DNA of 64,000 nt from Herbaspirillum sp. WKF16 (GCF_028993615.1 NZ_CP118632.1:1736001-1800000); one strand, 5' to 3'; shown: positions 27,321 to 36,906, numbered from the stretch's first letter. The notes: generated by a model not told the origin, from the letters alone. Program-made: numbers and translations.

Positions 27321-28829
27321 ATGAGCCAAGCCAACATTCCCAACGTTCCCCTCTACATCAACGGCGAGAAGGTGCAGTCGACCTCCAAGGAGTGGCGCGA
27401 CGTGAAGAACCCGGCCACCCAGGAAGTGGTCGCGCGCGTGCCCTTCGCCAGCAAGGAAGAAGTCGACCGCGCCGTCGCCAACGCCAAGGAAACCTTCAAG
27501 ACCTGGCGCAACACCTCGCTGGCCCAGCGCATGCGCATCATGCTGAAGTTCCAGCAACTGCTGCGCGAGAACATCGGCCCGCTGGCCGAGCTGATCACCC
27601 GCGAGCACGGCAAGACCCTGCCCGACGCCGAGGGCGAAGTCATGCGCGGCCTGGAAGTGGTGGAACACGCCTGCTCGATCACCTCGCTGCAACTGGGCGA
27701 GATGGCCGAGAACGTGGCCGGCGGCGTCGACGTCTACACCCTGTACCAGCCGCTGGGCGTGGGCGCCGGCATCACCGCCTTCAACTTCCCGGTGATGCTG
27801 CCTTGCTTCATGTTCCCCATCGCTGTGGCTTGCGGCAACACCTTCGTGCTCAAGCCCTCGGAGCAGGATCCGACCTCCTCGCTGTTCCTGGTCGAGCTTG
27901 CCAACCAGGCCGGCCTGCCGCCGGGCGTGTTGAACGTGGTGCACGGCGGCCCCGACGTGGCCAACATGATCTGCGACCATCCCGACATCAAGGCGGTCTC
28001 CTTCATCGGCTCGACCCACGTGGGCACCCACATCTACCGCCGTGCCAGCGAAGCCGGCAAGCGCGCCCAGTGCATGATGGGCGCCAAGAACCACTGCATC
28101 GTGCTGCCCGACGCGCCCAAGGACCATGCCATCAACAACCTGCTGGGCGCGGCCTTCGGCGCCGCCGGCCAGCGCTGCATGGCCAACTCGGTGGTGGTGC
28201 TGGTGGGCAAGACGCGCGAATGGATCCCCGAGATCGTCGAGCGCTCCAAGGCCATGAAGGTCGGCCCGGGCAGCGACCGCAAGGCCGACGTCGGCCCGCT
28301 GGTCTCGCCGGCGGCCAAGGAGCGCGTGGAGCGCCTGATCGGCCGCGGCGTGGAGCAGGGCGCCAAGCTCTTGCTGGACGGCCGCAACTTCAAGGTGGCC
28401 GGCAGCGAGAACGGCAACTTCGTCGGCCCCACCGTGTTTACCGGCGTGAAGGCCGAGATGGACATCTACACCCAGGAGATCTTCGGCCCGGCGATGTGCA
28501 TCGTCGAAGTCGAAACCCTGGACGAGGCGATCGCCTTCATCAACGCGAACCCCAACGGCAACGGCACCTCGATCTTCACCAGCTCTGGCTATGCCGCGCG
28601 CAAGTTCCAGAACGAGATCGACGTCGGCCAGGTCGGCATCAACGTGCCCATCCCCGTGCCGGTGGCCTACTTCAGCTTCACCGGTTCGCGCGCCTCCAAG
28701 CTGGGCGACCTCGGCCCCAACGGCAAGCAGGCCGTGACCTTCTGGACCCAGACCAAGACCGTCACCGCGCGCTGGTATGCGCCCGACGAGGCCGCCGGCC
28801 AGGTCAACACCACCATTTCGCTGAAGTGA
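27321..28829 (+). CDS. mmsA: Methylmalonate-semialdehyde dehydrogenase (CoA-acylating)
   Basis: A 502-residue aldehyde dehydrogenase that turns methylmalonate semialdehyde into propionyl-CoA in valine degradation. The catalytic cysteine is Cys286 in GQRCMA, and the family signature [18 protein letters not shown] is present. Length and motifs match MmsA (about 500 residues), as does the [15 protein letters not shown] segment. mmsB follows 10 bp later, preceded by GAGGAGG, so they are co-translated. Confidence 0.95.
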   Translation: MSQANIPNVPLYINGEKVQSTSKEWRDVKNPATQEVVARVPFASKEEVDRAVANAKETFKTWRNTSLAQRMRIMLKFQQLLRENIGPLAELITREHGKTLPDAEGEVMRGLEVVEHACSITSLQLGEMAENVAGGVDVYTLYQPLGVGAGITAFNFPVMLPCFMFPIAVACGNTFVLKPSEQDPTSSLFLVELANQAGLPPGVLNVVHGGPDVANMICDHPDIKAVSFIGSTHVGTHIYRRASEAGKRAQCMMGAKNHCIVLPDAPKDHAINNLLGAAFGAAGQRCMANSVVVLVGKTREWIPEIVERSKAMKVGPGSDRKADVGPLVSPAAKERVERLIGRGVEQGAKLLLDGRNFKVAGSENGNFVGPTVFTGVKAEMDIYTQEIFGPAMCIVEVETLDEAIAFINANPNGNGTSIFTSSGYAARKFQNEIDVGQVGINVPIPVPVAYFSFTGSRASKLGDLGPNGKQAVTFWTQTKTVTARWYAPDEAAGQVNTTISLK

Positions 28830-28839
28830 GGAGGGCATC

Positions 28840-29733
28840 ATGAGCGCCAACATTGTCTTCATCGGCCTGGGCAACATGGGCCTGCCGATGGCGCAGAACC
28901 TGGTCAAGGCCGGCTTCGCGGTCAGCGGCCACGACCTGGTCAAGGCCAGCGTGGACAAGCTGGTGGAAACCGGCGGCAAGACCGAGGCCGACTCGATGGC
29001 GGCGGTGGCGAAGGCCGACGTCGTCATCACCATGCTGCCGGCCAGCAAGCACGTCGAGTCGCTCTATCTGGGAGACCGCGGCGTGCTGGCCTCGGCCAAG
29101 CCGGGCGCGCTGCTGATCGACTGCTCCACCATCGCGCCGGAGGCTTCGCGCAAGGTGGCCGCGGCGGCCGCGGCCAAGGGATTCCAGATGCTCGATGCGC
29201 CGGTCTCCGGCGGCACCAACGGCGCCGCCGCCGGCACGCTGACCTTCATGGTGGGCGGCGGCAAGCAGGCCTTCGAGGCGGCCCAGCCCTACCTGCAGAA
29301 GATGGGAAAGGCGATCTATCACGCCGGCGAGAGCGGCAGCGGCCAGACGGTGAAGGTGTGCAACAACATGCTGCTGGGGATCCTGATGATCGGCACCTCG
29401 GAAGCGATCCGGCTGGGCGTGGCCAATGGCATGGATCCCAAGGTGCTGTCGGAGATCATGTCCAAGAGCTCCGGCCGCAACTGGACGCTGGAAGTCTACA
29501 ACCCCTGTCCGGGCGTGATGGACACGGCGCCGGCATCCAAGGACTACGCCGGCGGCTTCGGGGTCGACCTGATGTTGAAGGACCTGGGGCTGGCGGTGGA
29601 GAACGCGCTGGCCACCAACAGCGCCATCCCGCTGGGCGCGGCGGCGCGCAACCTGTACGACATCCACAGCAAGAACGGTTCCGGCAAGCTGGATTTCTCC
29701 AGCATCTTCAACTTGCTGGGCAAGGCGCAGTAA
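28840..29733 (+). CDS. mmsB: 3-hydroxyisobutyrate dehydrogenase
   Basis: A 297-residue NAD-dependent enzyme that makes methylmalonate semialdehyde from 3-hydroxyisobutyrate, the step before MmsA. The N-terminal motif IVFIGLGNMGLPMAQNLVKA binds NAD. The substrate motif DAPVSGGTNGAAAGTLTFMVGG and the catalytic Lys172 (GQTVKVCNNMLLG) are intact. A terminator follows at 29790. Confidence 0.95.
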   Translation: MSANIVFIGLGNMGLPMAQNLVKAGFAVSGHDLVKASVDKLVETGGKTEADSMAAVAKADVVITMLPASKHVESLYLGDRGVLASAKPGALLIDCSTIAPEASRKVAAAAAAKGFQMLDAPVSGGTNGAAAGTLTFMVGGGKQAFEAAQPYLQKMGKAIYHAGESGSGQTVKVCNNMLLGILMIGTSEAIRLGVANGMDPKVLSEIMSKSSGRNWTLEVYNPCPGVMDTAPASKDYAGGFGVDLMLKDLGLAVENALATNSAIPLGAAARNLYDIHSKNGSGKLDFSSIFNLLGKAQ

Positions 29734-29789
29734 AGGATTGCATGCTGTTCTTCATGCGGTTCGTTTGTACTCCGAGGAAGTAATTCTTG

Positions 29790-29813
29790 CGCGGCTCCGG
29801 CCGCGTTTTTTTT
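29790..29813 (+). terminator. Terminator of the mmsAB operon
   Basis: CGCGGC (29790-29795), loop TCCG, GCCGCG (29800-29805) and eight T. Confidence 0.9.
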
Positions 29814-29821
29814 CGCCCGCG

Positions 29822-30096
29822 GCGAACGACGCTGGGTCCCGGCCTGCGCCGGGACGACACAGAGGTGTTGCTTGAGCCGTCGTCTGTTCAAGCAACCGCA
29901 AGGTGTCTTCTACGCACCGTCGTTCCTGCGAAAGCAGGAACCCAGCGTCGTTCAGCGGCCATCGAGGCATGACAAGCGTCACCGGGTCCCGCCCTGCGCG
30001 GGGACGACGCTGAGATGTTGCTTGAAGCGCCGCTGGTTCAAGGCCTCTCCGTCCCGTCGTCCTGATGAAGGTCAGGACCCAGCGTCGTTCACCGAG
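29822..30096. repeat. Two bipartite palindromic repeats in tandem
   Basis: Four modules alternate in orientation at about 29825-29855, 29920-29952, 29977-30010 and 30056-30090 (cores GGGTCCCGGCCTGCGCCGGG, GTTCCTGCGAAAGCAGGAAC, GGGTCCCGCCCTGCGCGGGG and GTCCTGATGAAGGTCAGGAC). They are of the family in the 15290-16262 array. The 428-bp gap between mmsB and denD holds these and two terminators, no gene. Confidence 0.85.
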
Positions 30097-30106
30097 CTCG
30101 CGATGG

Positions 30107-30134
30107 AAAAGAAAACGGCGCCCCAAGGCGCCGT
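30107..30134 (-). terminator. Terminator of denD
   Basis: On the minus strand the 8-bp stem ACGGCGCC/GGCGCCGT (30115-30134) with a 4-nt loop is followed by a T-rich run (complement of 30107-30115). It lies 28 bp beyond the denD stop. Confidence 0.85.
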
Positions 30135-30161
30135 CATTCTTCCCACAAGCCAGACTGGCGA

Positions 30162-31136
30162 TCACTTCTTCACTTCATCCTCGATATGCGCGCGGATGAT
30201 GTCGGCGAAGTTGGCGTCGGCGGTGAAGCCCAGCGCCTTGGCGCGCTTGGCTTCGAACTGGCCGGGCCAGGAATTGACGATGCGCTTGATGGCCTCGTCT
30301 TCCTTCCATTCGATCAGCTTGACCACATCGGCGCCCGCCACTTCTTCCAGCGCGGCGACCATGTCCTTGACGGTGACGCACAGGCCGTCGATGGAAAGGA
30401 AGCGGGCCAGGCCGAGGTCGGCGCCGTTGATCTCATGGCCGTGGATCAGGTTGGCGATGGCCTGGCGCGGCGACATCAGCCACATGCGGGTGTCGGCGCC
30501 GACCGGGCACACCGAGGGCTGGCCGTTGAGCGGTTCGCGGATGATGCCGGAGGCGAAGCTGGAGGCGGCCTTGTTGGGTGCGCCCGGGCGCACCGAGATG
30601 GTCGGCATGCGCAGCGCGCGGCCGTCGATGAAGCCCTTGCGGCTGTAGTCCTGCACCATCAGCTCGCCCATGACCTTCTGCGCGCCGTAGGAGCTTTGCG
30701 GCATCAGCAGGGTGTTGTCCGGCACCACGGCCGGCAGCTCGCCGCCGAACACCGCCACCGAGCTGGTGAACACCACGCGCGGCTTGGTGCCCAGGGCGCG
30801 GGCGCGTTCCAGGATGATGCGGGTGGCGTCGAAGTTGATCTTCATGCCCAGCTCGAAGTCGGCTTCGGCGTGGCCGCTGACGATGGCGGCGAGGTGGAAG
30901 ATGGATTGCGTCTCGGCGGTGATCACGCGCTCGATCACGGCGGCGTCGGCGATGTCGCCGGTCACGGCTTCGATGCGGGGATCGTCGAAGCCTTGCGCGG
31001 GCACCACGTCCAGCAGGGTGATGCGCTTGATTTCCTGCTGCTTGCCGTCGCGGCCGGTCAGGGCGCCGCGTTGCAAGAGCTGGCGCGCCAGCCGGCTGCC
31101 CAGGAATCCGGCGCCGCCGGTGATGACGATATGCAT
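30162..31136 (-). CDS. denD: NAD-dependent epimerase/dehydratase, D-erythronate dehydrogenase-like
   Basis: A 324-residue extended SDR. The cofactor motif VITGGAGFLGSRLA begins at residue 4, the catalytic YGAQK lies near 150, and LRMPTISVRPGAPNKAASSFASGIIREPL is typical of the DenD group, which oxidises D-erythronate. Other genes of the erythronate pathway (otnC, otnI) are absent here, so the substrate is provisional. GAGGAG precedes the ATG at 31136. It is divergent from a GntR regulator, with a clear palindrome between them. Confidence 0.75.
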   Translation of the reverse strand: MHIVITGGAGFLGSRLARQLLQRGALTGRDGKQQEIKRITLLDVVPAQGFDDPRIEAVTGDIADAAVIERVITAETQSIFHLAAIVSGHAEADFELGMKINFDATRIILERARALGTKPRVVFTSSVAVFGGELPAVVPDNTLLMPQSSYGAQKVMGELMVQDYSRKGFIDGRALRMPTISVRPGAPNKAASSFASGIIREPLNGQPSVCPVGADTRMWLMSPRQAIANLIHGHEINGADLGLARFLSIDGLCVTVKDMVAALEEVAGADVVKLIEWKEDEAIKRIVNSWPGQFEAKRAKALGFTADANFADIIRAHIEDEVKK

Positions 31137-31209
31137 GTGTTCTCCTCGTTGGTCTGGAAACTGGCGCCGCGCCATCCGTTGGCGCGGCGTGCGGCAGCGA
31201 TTATAGCAG

Positions 31210-31228
31210 AAAGTTGTCATACAACTTT
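31210..31228. promoter_or_regulatory. Palindromic GntR/FadR-type operator
   Basis: AAAGTTGT-CAT-ACAACTTT: 8-bp inverted arms with a 3-bp spacer, between denD and the GntR gene. TTGT-N3-ACAA-type cores are typical of FadR-subfamily GntR operators. It probably controls both genes. Confidence 0.75.
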
Positions 31229-31300
31229 TGATGATCCCGGAAAAGATTTGCGGGTTTCCACAACAGGGAGGCGCGGGCAAAAGCGGTATCATTGCGCGCC

Positions 31301-32122
31301 ATGAAGAACGCCGATGCCCACGCCAGAGCCCCGAAACCCACGCCAGCCTCAGGCCGGGGCAAGGGCACCCTGGCCGACCACGTGACCGGCGTGCTGGCCA
31401 AACAGATTCGCGAGGGCGAGTTCGCGCCCGATGCGCGCCTGCCGTCGGAGATGGAGCTGACCGAGCGTTTCGCGGTGAGCCGCACAGTGATCCGCGAGGC
31501 GATCTCGCGCCTGAAGTCGGAGGGGCTGGTCGGTTCGCGCCGCGGCAGCGGCACGGTGGTGCTGGGCGCCAACCGGGCCACGCCGTTTCGGCTCGACATG
31601 CAGGTGGACGATGTGCGCGATTCCATCCAGGCCGTGCTGCGCGTGATCGAGTTGCGCCGCGGCGTGGAGGGCGAGATGGCGGCGCTGGCCGCGCAGCGCC
31701 GCACCAAGGCGCAGAACCAGGCGATCCAGCAGGCCCTGAAGGCGATCGATCGCGCCGCCGAGGAGGGGCGCGACGGCGTGCAGGAAGACTTCGCCTTCCA
31801 TGCGGCGATCTCCAACGCTTCCCATAATCCGCTCTATACCTCGCTGGTGCAGTTCCTGAGCCAGTTCCTGCGCGCCGCCATCCGCGTGGCGCGCATCAAT
31901 GAGGCGCGCCGCAGCGACTTCGGCCAGCAGGTGCGCAGCGAGCACGCGGCCATCGCCCAGGCGATCGCCGGCGGCGACGCGGCGGCCGCGCGGGAGGCGG
32001 CCCTGCAGCACATGGAGAATTCAGCGCAGCGCATCCAGGCGGCCGACCGCGAGTTCTGGGCCAGCGAGGCCGGGCAGGCGGCGGCGCGCGAACTGGCGCA
32101 GCAGGTCGGGCCAAAGGAGTAG
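31301..32122 (+). CDS. GntR-family (FadR subfamily) transcriptional regulator
   Basis: A 273-residue regulator. The N-terminal winged helix is at about residues 25-90 (EFAPDARLPSEMELTERFAV then SRTVIREAISRLKSEGLV). The all-helical FCD effector domain follows, with the metal/ligand residues of this family in DFAFHAAISNASHN (about 166-179). Upstream residues 1-24 are Pro/Ala rich. It is divergent from denD and most likely represses it in response to a sugar acid. A bidirectional terminator follows. Confidence 0.88.
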   Translation: MKNADAHARAPKPTPASGRGKGTLADHVTGVLAKQIREGEFAPDARLPSEMELTERFAVSRTVIREAISRLKSEGLVGSRRGSGTVVLGANRATPFRLDMQVDDVRDSIQAVLRVIELRRGVEGEMAALAAQRRTKAQNQAIQQALKAIDRAAEEGRDGVQEDFAFHAAISNASHNPLYTSLVQFLSQFLRAAIRVARINEARRSDFGQQVRSEHAAIAQAIAGGDAAAAREAALQHMENSAQRIQAADREFWASEAGQAAARELAQQVGPKE

Positions 32123-32143
32123 GCTGAGCGATGCAATAGACGA

Positions 32144-32174
32144 AAAAAAACGCTGCCCAAGGCAGCGTTTTTTT
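32144..32174. terminator. Bidirectional terminator between gntR and efp
   Basis: CGCTGCC (32151-32157), loop CAA, GGCAGCG (32161-32167), with A run before and T run after, so it serves both convergent genes. Confidence 0.92.
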
Positions 32175-32191
32175 ATCGCATCGGCGGAAAA

Positions 32192-32767
32192 TCAGCCGCG
32201 AACGACCTTCTTGTACTCGTTGGTGCGGGTGTCGATTTCGATGTCGTCGTCCTGGCTGACGAACAGCGGGACCATCACGACGATCTGGTTGGCTTCGATC
32301 GCGTTTTCGATCTTGGCTTCCTTCAGGACGTTGCCCGAGGTGTTGCCCTTGACCGCCGGCTCCGAGTAGGCAACCTTGCGCACGATGGTGGTCGGCATTT
32401 CAACCGAGATCGCCTTGCCGTCGTAGAACACGGCTTCGCACTGCATGCCGTCCTTCAGGTAGCCGATGGCGTCGCCCATGTTCTCGCCTTCGATTTCGTA
32501 CTGGTTGTACTCTTCGTCCATGAAGACGAACAGCGGGTCGGCGAAGTACGAGTAGGTGACCGGCTTCTTGTCCAGCACCACGACGTCGAACTTGTCGTCG
32601 CCGCGGAAGACGCTTTCCATCGGGGTGTTGGTCAGCAGGTTCTTCATCTTCCACTTGTAGGTGAAACCGGTGCGGGAGGAACCGTTGACGTCCGAACGCA
32701 GGACGATCATGGGCTTGCTGTCGACCATGATGATGTTGCCGACGCGGACTTCTTTTGCAAATTTCAT
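32192..32767 (-). CDS. efp: Elongation factor P (Arg32 type)
   Basis: A 191-residue translation factor that rescues ribosomes stalled at proline runs. The domain I tip loop reads GSSRTG with Arg32, instead of the Lys34 of E. coli. EF-P of this kind is activated by rhamnosylation of Arg32. The modifying enzyme EarP is encoded just upstream on the same strand (132 bp gap), which confirms the type. Confidence 0.96.
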   Translation of the reverse strand: MKFAKEVRVGNIIMVDSKPMIVLRSDVNGSSRTGFTYKWKMKNLLTNTPMESVFRGDDKFDVVVLDKKPVTYSYFADPLFVFMDEEYNQYEIEGENMGDAIGYLKDGMQCEAVFYDGKAISVEMPTTIVRKVAYSEPAVKGNTSGNVLKEAKIENAIEANQIVVMVPLFVSQDDDIEIDTRTNEYKKVVRG

Positions 32768-32899
32768 AGCGGTATATGTCGTGAAAAGTAGGTTGCTTCA
32801 AACTGTCAGTAGCCCACTGGCAAAACCTCACCGCAAGCCCACGTACGATTGAATTCCAAACTGCGTTTAAAAAACTAAGCCCGTTATTTTACCCTATTT

Positions 32900-34084
32900 T
32901 CATGGGGCTTCCACCACCAGGCGGCGGGCGAAACCGAGCAAATTGGCCATGAAGTCGCCATTTGCCAACATCCTCGCCAGCCATTGATCAGCTGCTTCAG
33001 TGAGCGCCGGCAACTCGCCGCGCAGCGCCTCCCAGCTTGCCTGCCAATCAACGTCGGCGTGCTTGGCGCCGTTCCAGGCGCGGTTGGCGTCGATCAGCGC
33101 GGGCGTGGCCGGGGCATAGATCTTGAGGAAGGCGTTGAGCTTGGTGTGGTGCAGGTTCTTGTCCTGCTGGTAGATGTTCCAGACGAAAGGCTTGCCGGCC
33201 CACTGCGCGCGCACGAAGGAATCCTCGCCGCGCACAAAGTTGAAGTCGCAGCTCCACAGCAGGCGGTCGTAGTCGGTCTGCGGCACGAAGGGCAGCACCC
33301 GCACGCTGAGCGCGCCGCGCGTGGCCGCGGCGTCGGCCCGCATCGGCGCGCCGAGGAAGGCTTCCACGGTGGAGCGGGCCACGCCTTCCGGCACCAGGCA
33401 GGTGACCGGGACCGGCGAGGCCTCCCAGGCGGCGAACAGTTCGGGGATGGGGGCGTAGTCGTAGCAGAACAGCGAGACCTTCAGGCCCAGCTGTTCCCGC
33501 GGCGTCACGCCCAGGCGCTGCAGGAAGGGCGCGGCCTGGCCCTCGCCCAGGAAGGCCTGGCGCTGCGTTTCCAGGTCGGCCTCGAAGCTGAGGCCGCCGG
33601 TGCGCTCGTTGAAGCCGGGAAAGAAAAAGTATTTGGTCAGCTTCAGCGTGCGGTGCGGCGAGGGCAGGGTGTGGCAACCTTCGACCCAGGGCTCGGCCGA
33701 CAGGCCTTCCAGGTTGAACCAGAGCGGCTTGACGGCGCGCTGCGCCATCGCTTCCACGTAGCCGGGCGGGATCTCGCAGCCGAAGAACTCGATGACGATG
33801 TCGGCCACGTCGGCCGGCGCATAGGCGCCTTCCTGGCCGCGCCAGTGTTGCACGGCGACGCCGGCGATTTGTTGCAGTTCGGCCTCGGCGTCGACATCCG
33901 GCCAGATCCGCCGGAAGCTGACCAGGTCATCCACCCAAAGCCGCACGGCGATGCCATGCTCGCGCACCAGCTGACGCGCCAGGCGCCAGCAGATGCCGAT
34001 ATCGCCATAGTTGTCGACCACCTTGCAGAACAGGTCCAGGGTCTTGAGCGGGTTGCGGGCGGGGGCGGCGGTGTCAGGTGGCAT
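32900..34084 (-). CDS. earP: EF-P arginine rhamnosyltransferase
   Basis: A 394-residue enzyme that transfers rhamnose from dTDP-rhamnose to Arg32 of EF-P (family formerly DUF2331). The conserved DNYGDIG motif near the N-terminus carries the acidic residues Asp24 and Asp28, which match the two catalytically important aspartates of characterised EarP proteins. The nucleotide-sugar site motif FVRGEDSFVRAQWAGKPFVW is in the C-terminal half. The start at 34084 is chosen from the family N-terminus; no clear ribosome site is seen. Confidence 0.92.
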   Translation of the reverse strand: MPPDTAAPARNPLKTLDLFCKVVDNYGDIGICWRLARQLVREHGIAVRLWVDDLVSFRRIWPDVDAEAELQQIAGVAVQHWRGQEGAYAPADVADIVIEFFGCEIPPGYVEAMAQRAVKPLWFNLEGLSAEPWVEGCHTLPSPHRTLKLTKYFFFPGFNERTGGLSFEADLETQRQAFLGEGQAAPFLQRLGVTPREQLGLKVSLFCYDYAPIPELFAAWEASPVPVTCLVPEGVARSTVEAFLGAPMRADAAATRGALSVRVLPFVPQTDYDRLLWSCDFNFVRGEDSFVRAQWAGKPFVWNIYQQDKNLHHTKLNAFLKIYAPATPALIDANRAWNGAKHADVDWQASWEALRGELPALTEAADQWLARMLANGDFMANLLGFARRLVVEAP

Positions 34085-34224
34085 GGAGGATTGCGGCGGC
34101 GGGACGCGCCGGAGCGCGGGAAAATACGAGGAAAGCGCGAATGATACCCAAGTTGGAGAGCCGGCGGGAACGCCGGGTAAAAGGGATTTGAACAACAAAT
34201 TCAAAAATATTCGATTTAAATAGC

Positions 34225-34240
34225 TTGCAATTTAATTTTG
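34225..34240. promoter_or_regulatory. Candidate OhrR operator before ohrR
   Basis: TTGCAATTTAATTTTG resembles the TNCAATT-N-AATTG-type sites bound by OhrR proteins, 20 bp upstream of the ohrR start. A similar sequence stands before ohr at 34797-34810. Confidence 0.55.
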
Positions 34241-34260
34241 AGCAGTTTAATATTCGACAC

Positions 34261-34734
34261 ATGGACAACGCACACACACCGAAGCTGCCGGACGCGCTGA
34301 TCGATGAAGCCCTGCTTCTCGACAACCAGCTGTGTTTCGCCATGTACTCGGCGTCCCTGGCGATGACCAAGGCCTACAAAAAGATCCTCGGTGCGCTGGA
34401 TATCACCTATCCTCAATATCTGGTGATGATGGTGCTGTGGGAGAAGGACCAGATTACCGTGTCCGAGCTCGGCGGCCGCCTGTTCCTCGATTCGGGCACG
34501 CTGACGCCGCTGCTCAAGCGCATGGAAACCATGGGCTTGCTGCACCGGGCGCGCGATGCCGGGGATGAGCGCCGCGTGATGGTGACCCTGAGCGATGCCG
34601 GCCGCGCGCTGCGCGAGCGGGCCCGTGCGGTGCCGGTGAAGATGAGCTGCATGCTGCCCCCGCTGGAGCAGGTGCAGAAGCTGGTGGCCGATCTCAAGGA
34701 CGTGCGCCGGAACCTGCAGGATGAGGAGCAATGA
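34261..34734 (+). CDS. ohrR: Organic-hydroperoxide-sensing repressor OhrR (MarR family)
   Basis: A 157-residue MarR-type repressor. The peroxide-sensing cysteine is Cys25 in LDNQLCFAMYSAS, the hallmark of OhrR. The winged helix spans about residues 60-105 (ITVSELGGRLFLDSGTLTPLLKRME). The ATG at 34261 gives the normal N-terminus. The ohr gene it controls follows 285 bp later on the same strand. Confidence 0.94.
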   Translation: MDNAHTPKLPDALIDEALLLDNQLCFAMYSASLAMTKAYKKILGALDITYPQYLVMMVLWEKDQITVSELGGRLFLDSGTLTPLLKRMETMGLLHRARDAGDERRVMVTLSDAGRALRERARAVPVKMSCMLPPLEQVQKLVADLKDVRRNLQDEEQ

Positions 34735-34796
34735 TGCTCGCAATGCAGGACTCCATGGACGAAACAAGGATTTTTGGTGTATAAATTATGTTGTTC

Positions 34797-34810
34797 GCAA
34801 TTATATTGTA
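34797..34810. promoter_or_regulatory. Candidate OhrR operator before ohr
   Basis: GCAATTATATTGTA sits in the AT-rich ohrR-ohr gap and resembles the site at 34225-34240 (shared GCAATT). It lies 210 bp before the ohr start, so a long leader is implied. Confidence 0.5.
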
Positions 34811-35019
34811 AATAATATATGCGCCTGATGTGGCAAGAGCAAGCAGGATTTGAAGCACCTGAATCATCAGTACGGCAGCAGCAGTAATCGGCAAGACACG
34901 CAGGATCGCAAGCAGAAGCAAACGGAAGAAAATAGCAGCAAGAAATGGCGAGTCTTTCGCCGCCCCACTCTCGAAAGTCGGCCCAAGAGGCCTTAACCAG
35001 AAAGCTGAAAGGAAAGAAA

Positions 35020-35454
35020 ATGCCCTCCGATAAAATCACCAAAGCCCTGTACACCGCCACTGCAACCGCCACCGGCGGCCGTGAAGGCGCAGCCAAGTCG
35101 TCCGACGGCGTGCTGGACATCCGCCTGTCCACCCCCAAGGAATTGGGCGGCGCAGGCGGCCCGGGCACCAACCCCGAGCAACTGTTCGCAGCCGGCTACT
35201 CGGCTTGCTTCCTGGGCGCGCTGAAGTTCGTCGCCGGCCAGGCCAAGGTTGCCCTGCCGGCTGACGCCAGCATCACCGGCAAGGTCGGCATCGGCCAGAT
35301 CCCGGCCGGTTTCGGCATCGAAGCCGAACTGAACATCTCGCTGCCGGGCATCGACCGCGCCGTGGCGCAAGACCTGGTGAACAAGGCTCACCAAGTGTGC
35401 CCGTACTCCAACGCCACCCGTGACAACATCAACGTCACGCTGAACCTGGTGTAA
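35020..35454 (+). CDS. ohr: Organic hydroperoxide reductase Ohr
   Basis: A 144-residue thiol peroxidase of the Ohr/OsmC family that reduces organic hydroperoxides. Both redox cysteines are present: Cys63 (YSACFLGAL) and Cys127 ([11 protein letters not shown]). Length is normal. AAAGGAA precedes the ATG at 35020. It is followed by a strong bidirectional terminator. Confidence 0.96.
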   Translation: MPSDKITKALYTATATATGGREGAAKSSDGVLDIRLSTPKELGGAGGPGTNPEQLFAAGYSACFLGALKFVAGQAKVALPADASITGKVGIGQIPAGFGIEAELNISLPGIDRAVAQDLVNKAHQVCPYSNATRDNINVTLNLV

Positions 35455-35482
35455 GCCGCCGCGCGGCTCCCGGGCCGCCAGG

Positions 35483-35523
35483 CAACAAAAAACCCGCGAA
35501 TCTCTTCGCGGGTTTTTTTGTTG
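35483..35523. terminator. Bidirectional terminator between ohr and cydX
   Basis: A long stem (CAACAAAAAACCCGCGAA pairing with its complement across loop TCTC) ends in T runs on both strands. It closes ohr on the plus strand and the cyd operon on the minus strand. Confidence 0.93.
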
Positions 35524-35564
35524 GGGCGACGCGGCAGCGCGGCTGGCGCCGCGCCCGCCTTGCC

Positions 35565-35735
35565 TCAATTGCCGCCGCGGCGCTTCTGGTCCGCCGCGCT
35601 GGCGCTGGCGAAGCGCTCGTGGGTCTCTTCGGCCTTGCGGCGGCCGAAGGCGTAATTGGCTTCCAGCCACATCACGTTGATGATGCCGAAGGCCAGCGCC
35701 AGGCCGATGCCGAGTATCCAGGCGAAATACCACAT
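35565..35735 (-). CDS. cydX: Cytochrome bd oxidase small subunit CydX
   Basis: A 56-residue single-helix inner-membrane protein needed for stability of cytochrome bd. It begins MWYFAWILGIGLALAFGIIN and continues VMWLE, the conserved CydX/YbgT signature, followed by a basic cytoplasmic tail. AAGGAG precedes the ATG at 35735. It is 31 bp downstream of cydB on the same strand, the standard place. It is short enough to be missed by length filters. Confidence 0.95.
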   Translation of the reverse strand: MWYFAWILGIGLALAFGIINVMWLEANYAFGRRKAEETHERFASASAADQKRRGGN

Positions 35736-35766
35736 GGTGTTCTCCTTGTTTCAGATTGCGGCGCGT

Positions 35767-36906
35767 TCAGTACGCCGTATGTTCGTTGTCGTGGATGTCC
35801 TTGAGGGTGACCTTGCCGCGCACCACGCGATACACCCAGCCGGTGTACACCACGATGAGCGGCAGGAAGATCAGCACCATCCAGAACATCAGGCCCAGGC
35901 TCTTGTGGCTGGCCACCGCGTCCCAGACCGTGAGGCTGCTCTTGGGATCGAGCGAGGAAGGCATCACGAACGGGAACAGCGACATGCCGGCGGTGAGGAT
36001 GATGCCGGCCACCGACAGGCCGCTGGCGATGAAGGCCAGGTGCGCGCGGCGCGTCAGCGCCAGCAGCGCCGCCAGCACGGCGCCGGCGATGCCCAGCGCC
36101 GGCAGCAGCTTGGCGACGGGCCAGCGGGCGTAGTTGTCGAACCAGGCGCCGCCGGCGATCTCGACGGTCTTGGCCAGCGGCGTGAAGGCGCTGTTGGCGT
36201 CGGGCATGGCGGTGATGCGGTAGCCCGGCAGCTGCGCCACCCACAGGCCGCCGGCGATGAACAGCAGGACGGTGGCGACGGCTGCGGCCATCACCGCCTT
36301 GCGCGAGCGTTCGCCCACTGCGGCGTCGGTCTTGACGAAGGCGAAGGCGGCGCCGTGCATCAGCAGCATGGCCACCGACAACAGGCCGGCCAGCAAACCG
36401 AAGGGGGAGAGCAGCGCGAAGAAGCTGCCGGTGTATTCCACCCGCATGGTGTCGTCGTAGTGGAAGGGCACGCCCAGCAGCAGGTTGCCGAAGGCTACGC
36501 CGCAGATCAGCGGCGGCACCAAGCCGCCCACGAACAGGCCCCAGTCCCAGGCGCTGCGCCAGCGCGGATCGGCCACCTTGCTGCGGTAGTCGAAGCCGAC
36601 CGGACGGAAGAACAGCGAGAACAGCAGCACCATCAGGGCGATGTAGAAGCCCGAGAAGGCGGTCGCGTAGACCAGCGGCCAGGCCGCGAAGGTGGCCCCG
36701 CCGGCGGTGATGAACCAGGTCTGGTTGCCTTCCCAGGTGGGGCCGATGGAATTGATCAGCACGCGCCGCTCGGCGTCGGTCTTGCCGGCGAAAGGCAGCA
36801 TCATGCCCACGCCGAAGTCGAAGCCGTCGGTCAGCGCGAAGCCGATGATGAGCACGCCGACGAAGGCCCACCAGATCAGTTTGAGTGTTTCGTAATCGAA
36901 GATCAT
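35767..36906 (-). CDS. cydB: Cytochrome bd ubiquinol oxidase subunit II
   Basis: A 379-residue integral membrane subunit with about nine helices (E. coli CydB 379). Conserved motifs include GFALTDGFDFGVGMMLPF near the N-terminus and GPTWEGNQTWFITAGGATF (about residues 55-73). GAGGAA precedes the ATG at 36906. It is 25 bp downstream of cydA. Confidence 0.96.
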   Translation of the reverse strand: MIFDYETLKLIWWAFVGVLIIGFALTDGFDFGVGMMLPFAGKTDAERRVLINSIGPTWEGNQTWFITAGGATFAAWPLVYATAFSGFYIALMVLLFSLFFRPVGFDYRSKVADPRWRSAWDWGLFVGGLVPPLICGVAFGNLLLGVPFHYDDTMRVEYTGSFFALLSPFGLLAGLLSVAMLLMHGAAFAFVKTDAAVGERSRKAVMAAAVATVLLFIAGGLWVAQLPGYRITAMPDANSAFTPLAKTVEIAGGAWFDNYARWPVAKLLPALGIAGAVLAALLALTRRAHLAFIASGLSVAGIILTAGMSLFPFVMPSSLDPKSSLTVWDAVASHKSLGLMFWMVLIFLPLIVVYTGWVYRVVRGKVTLKDIHDNEHTAY

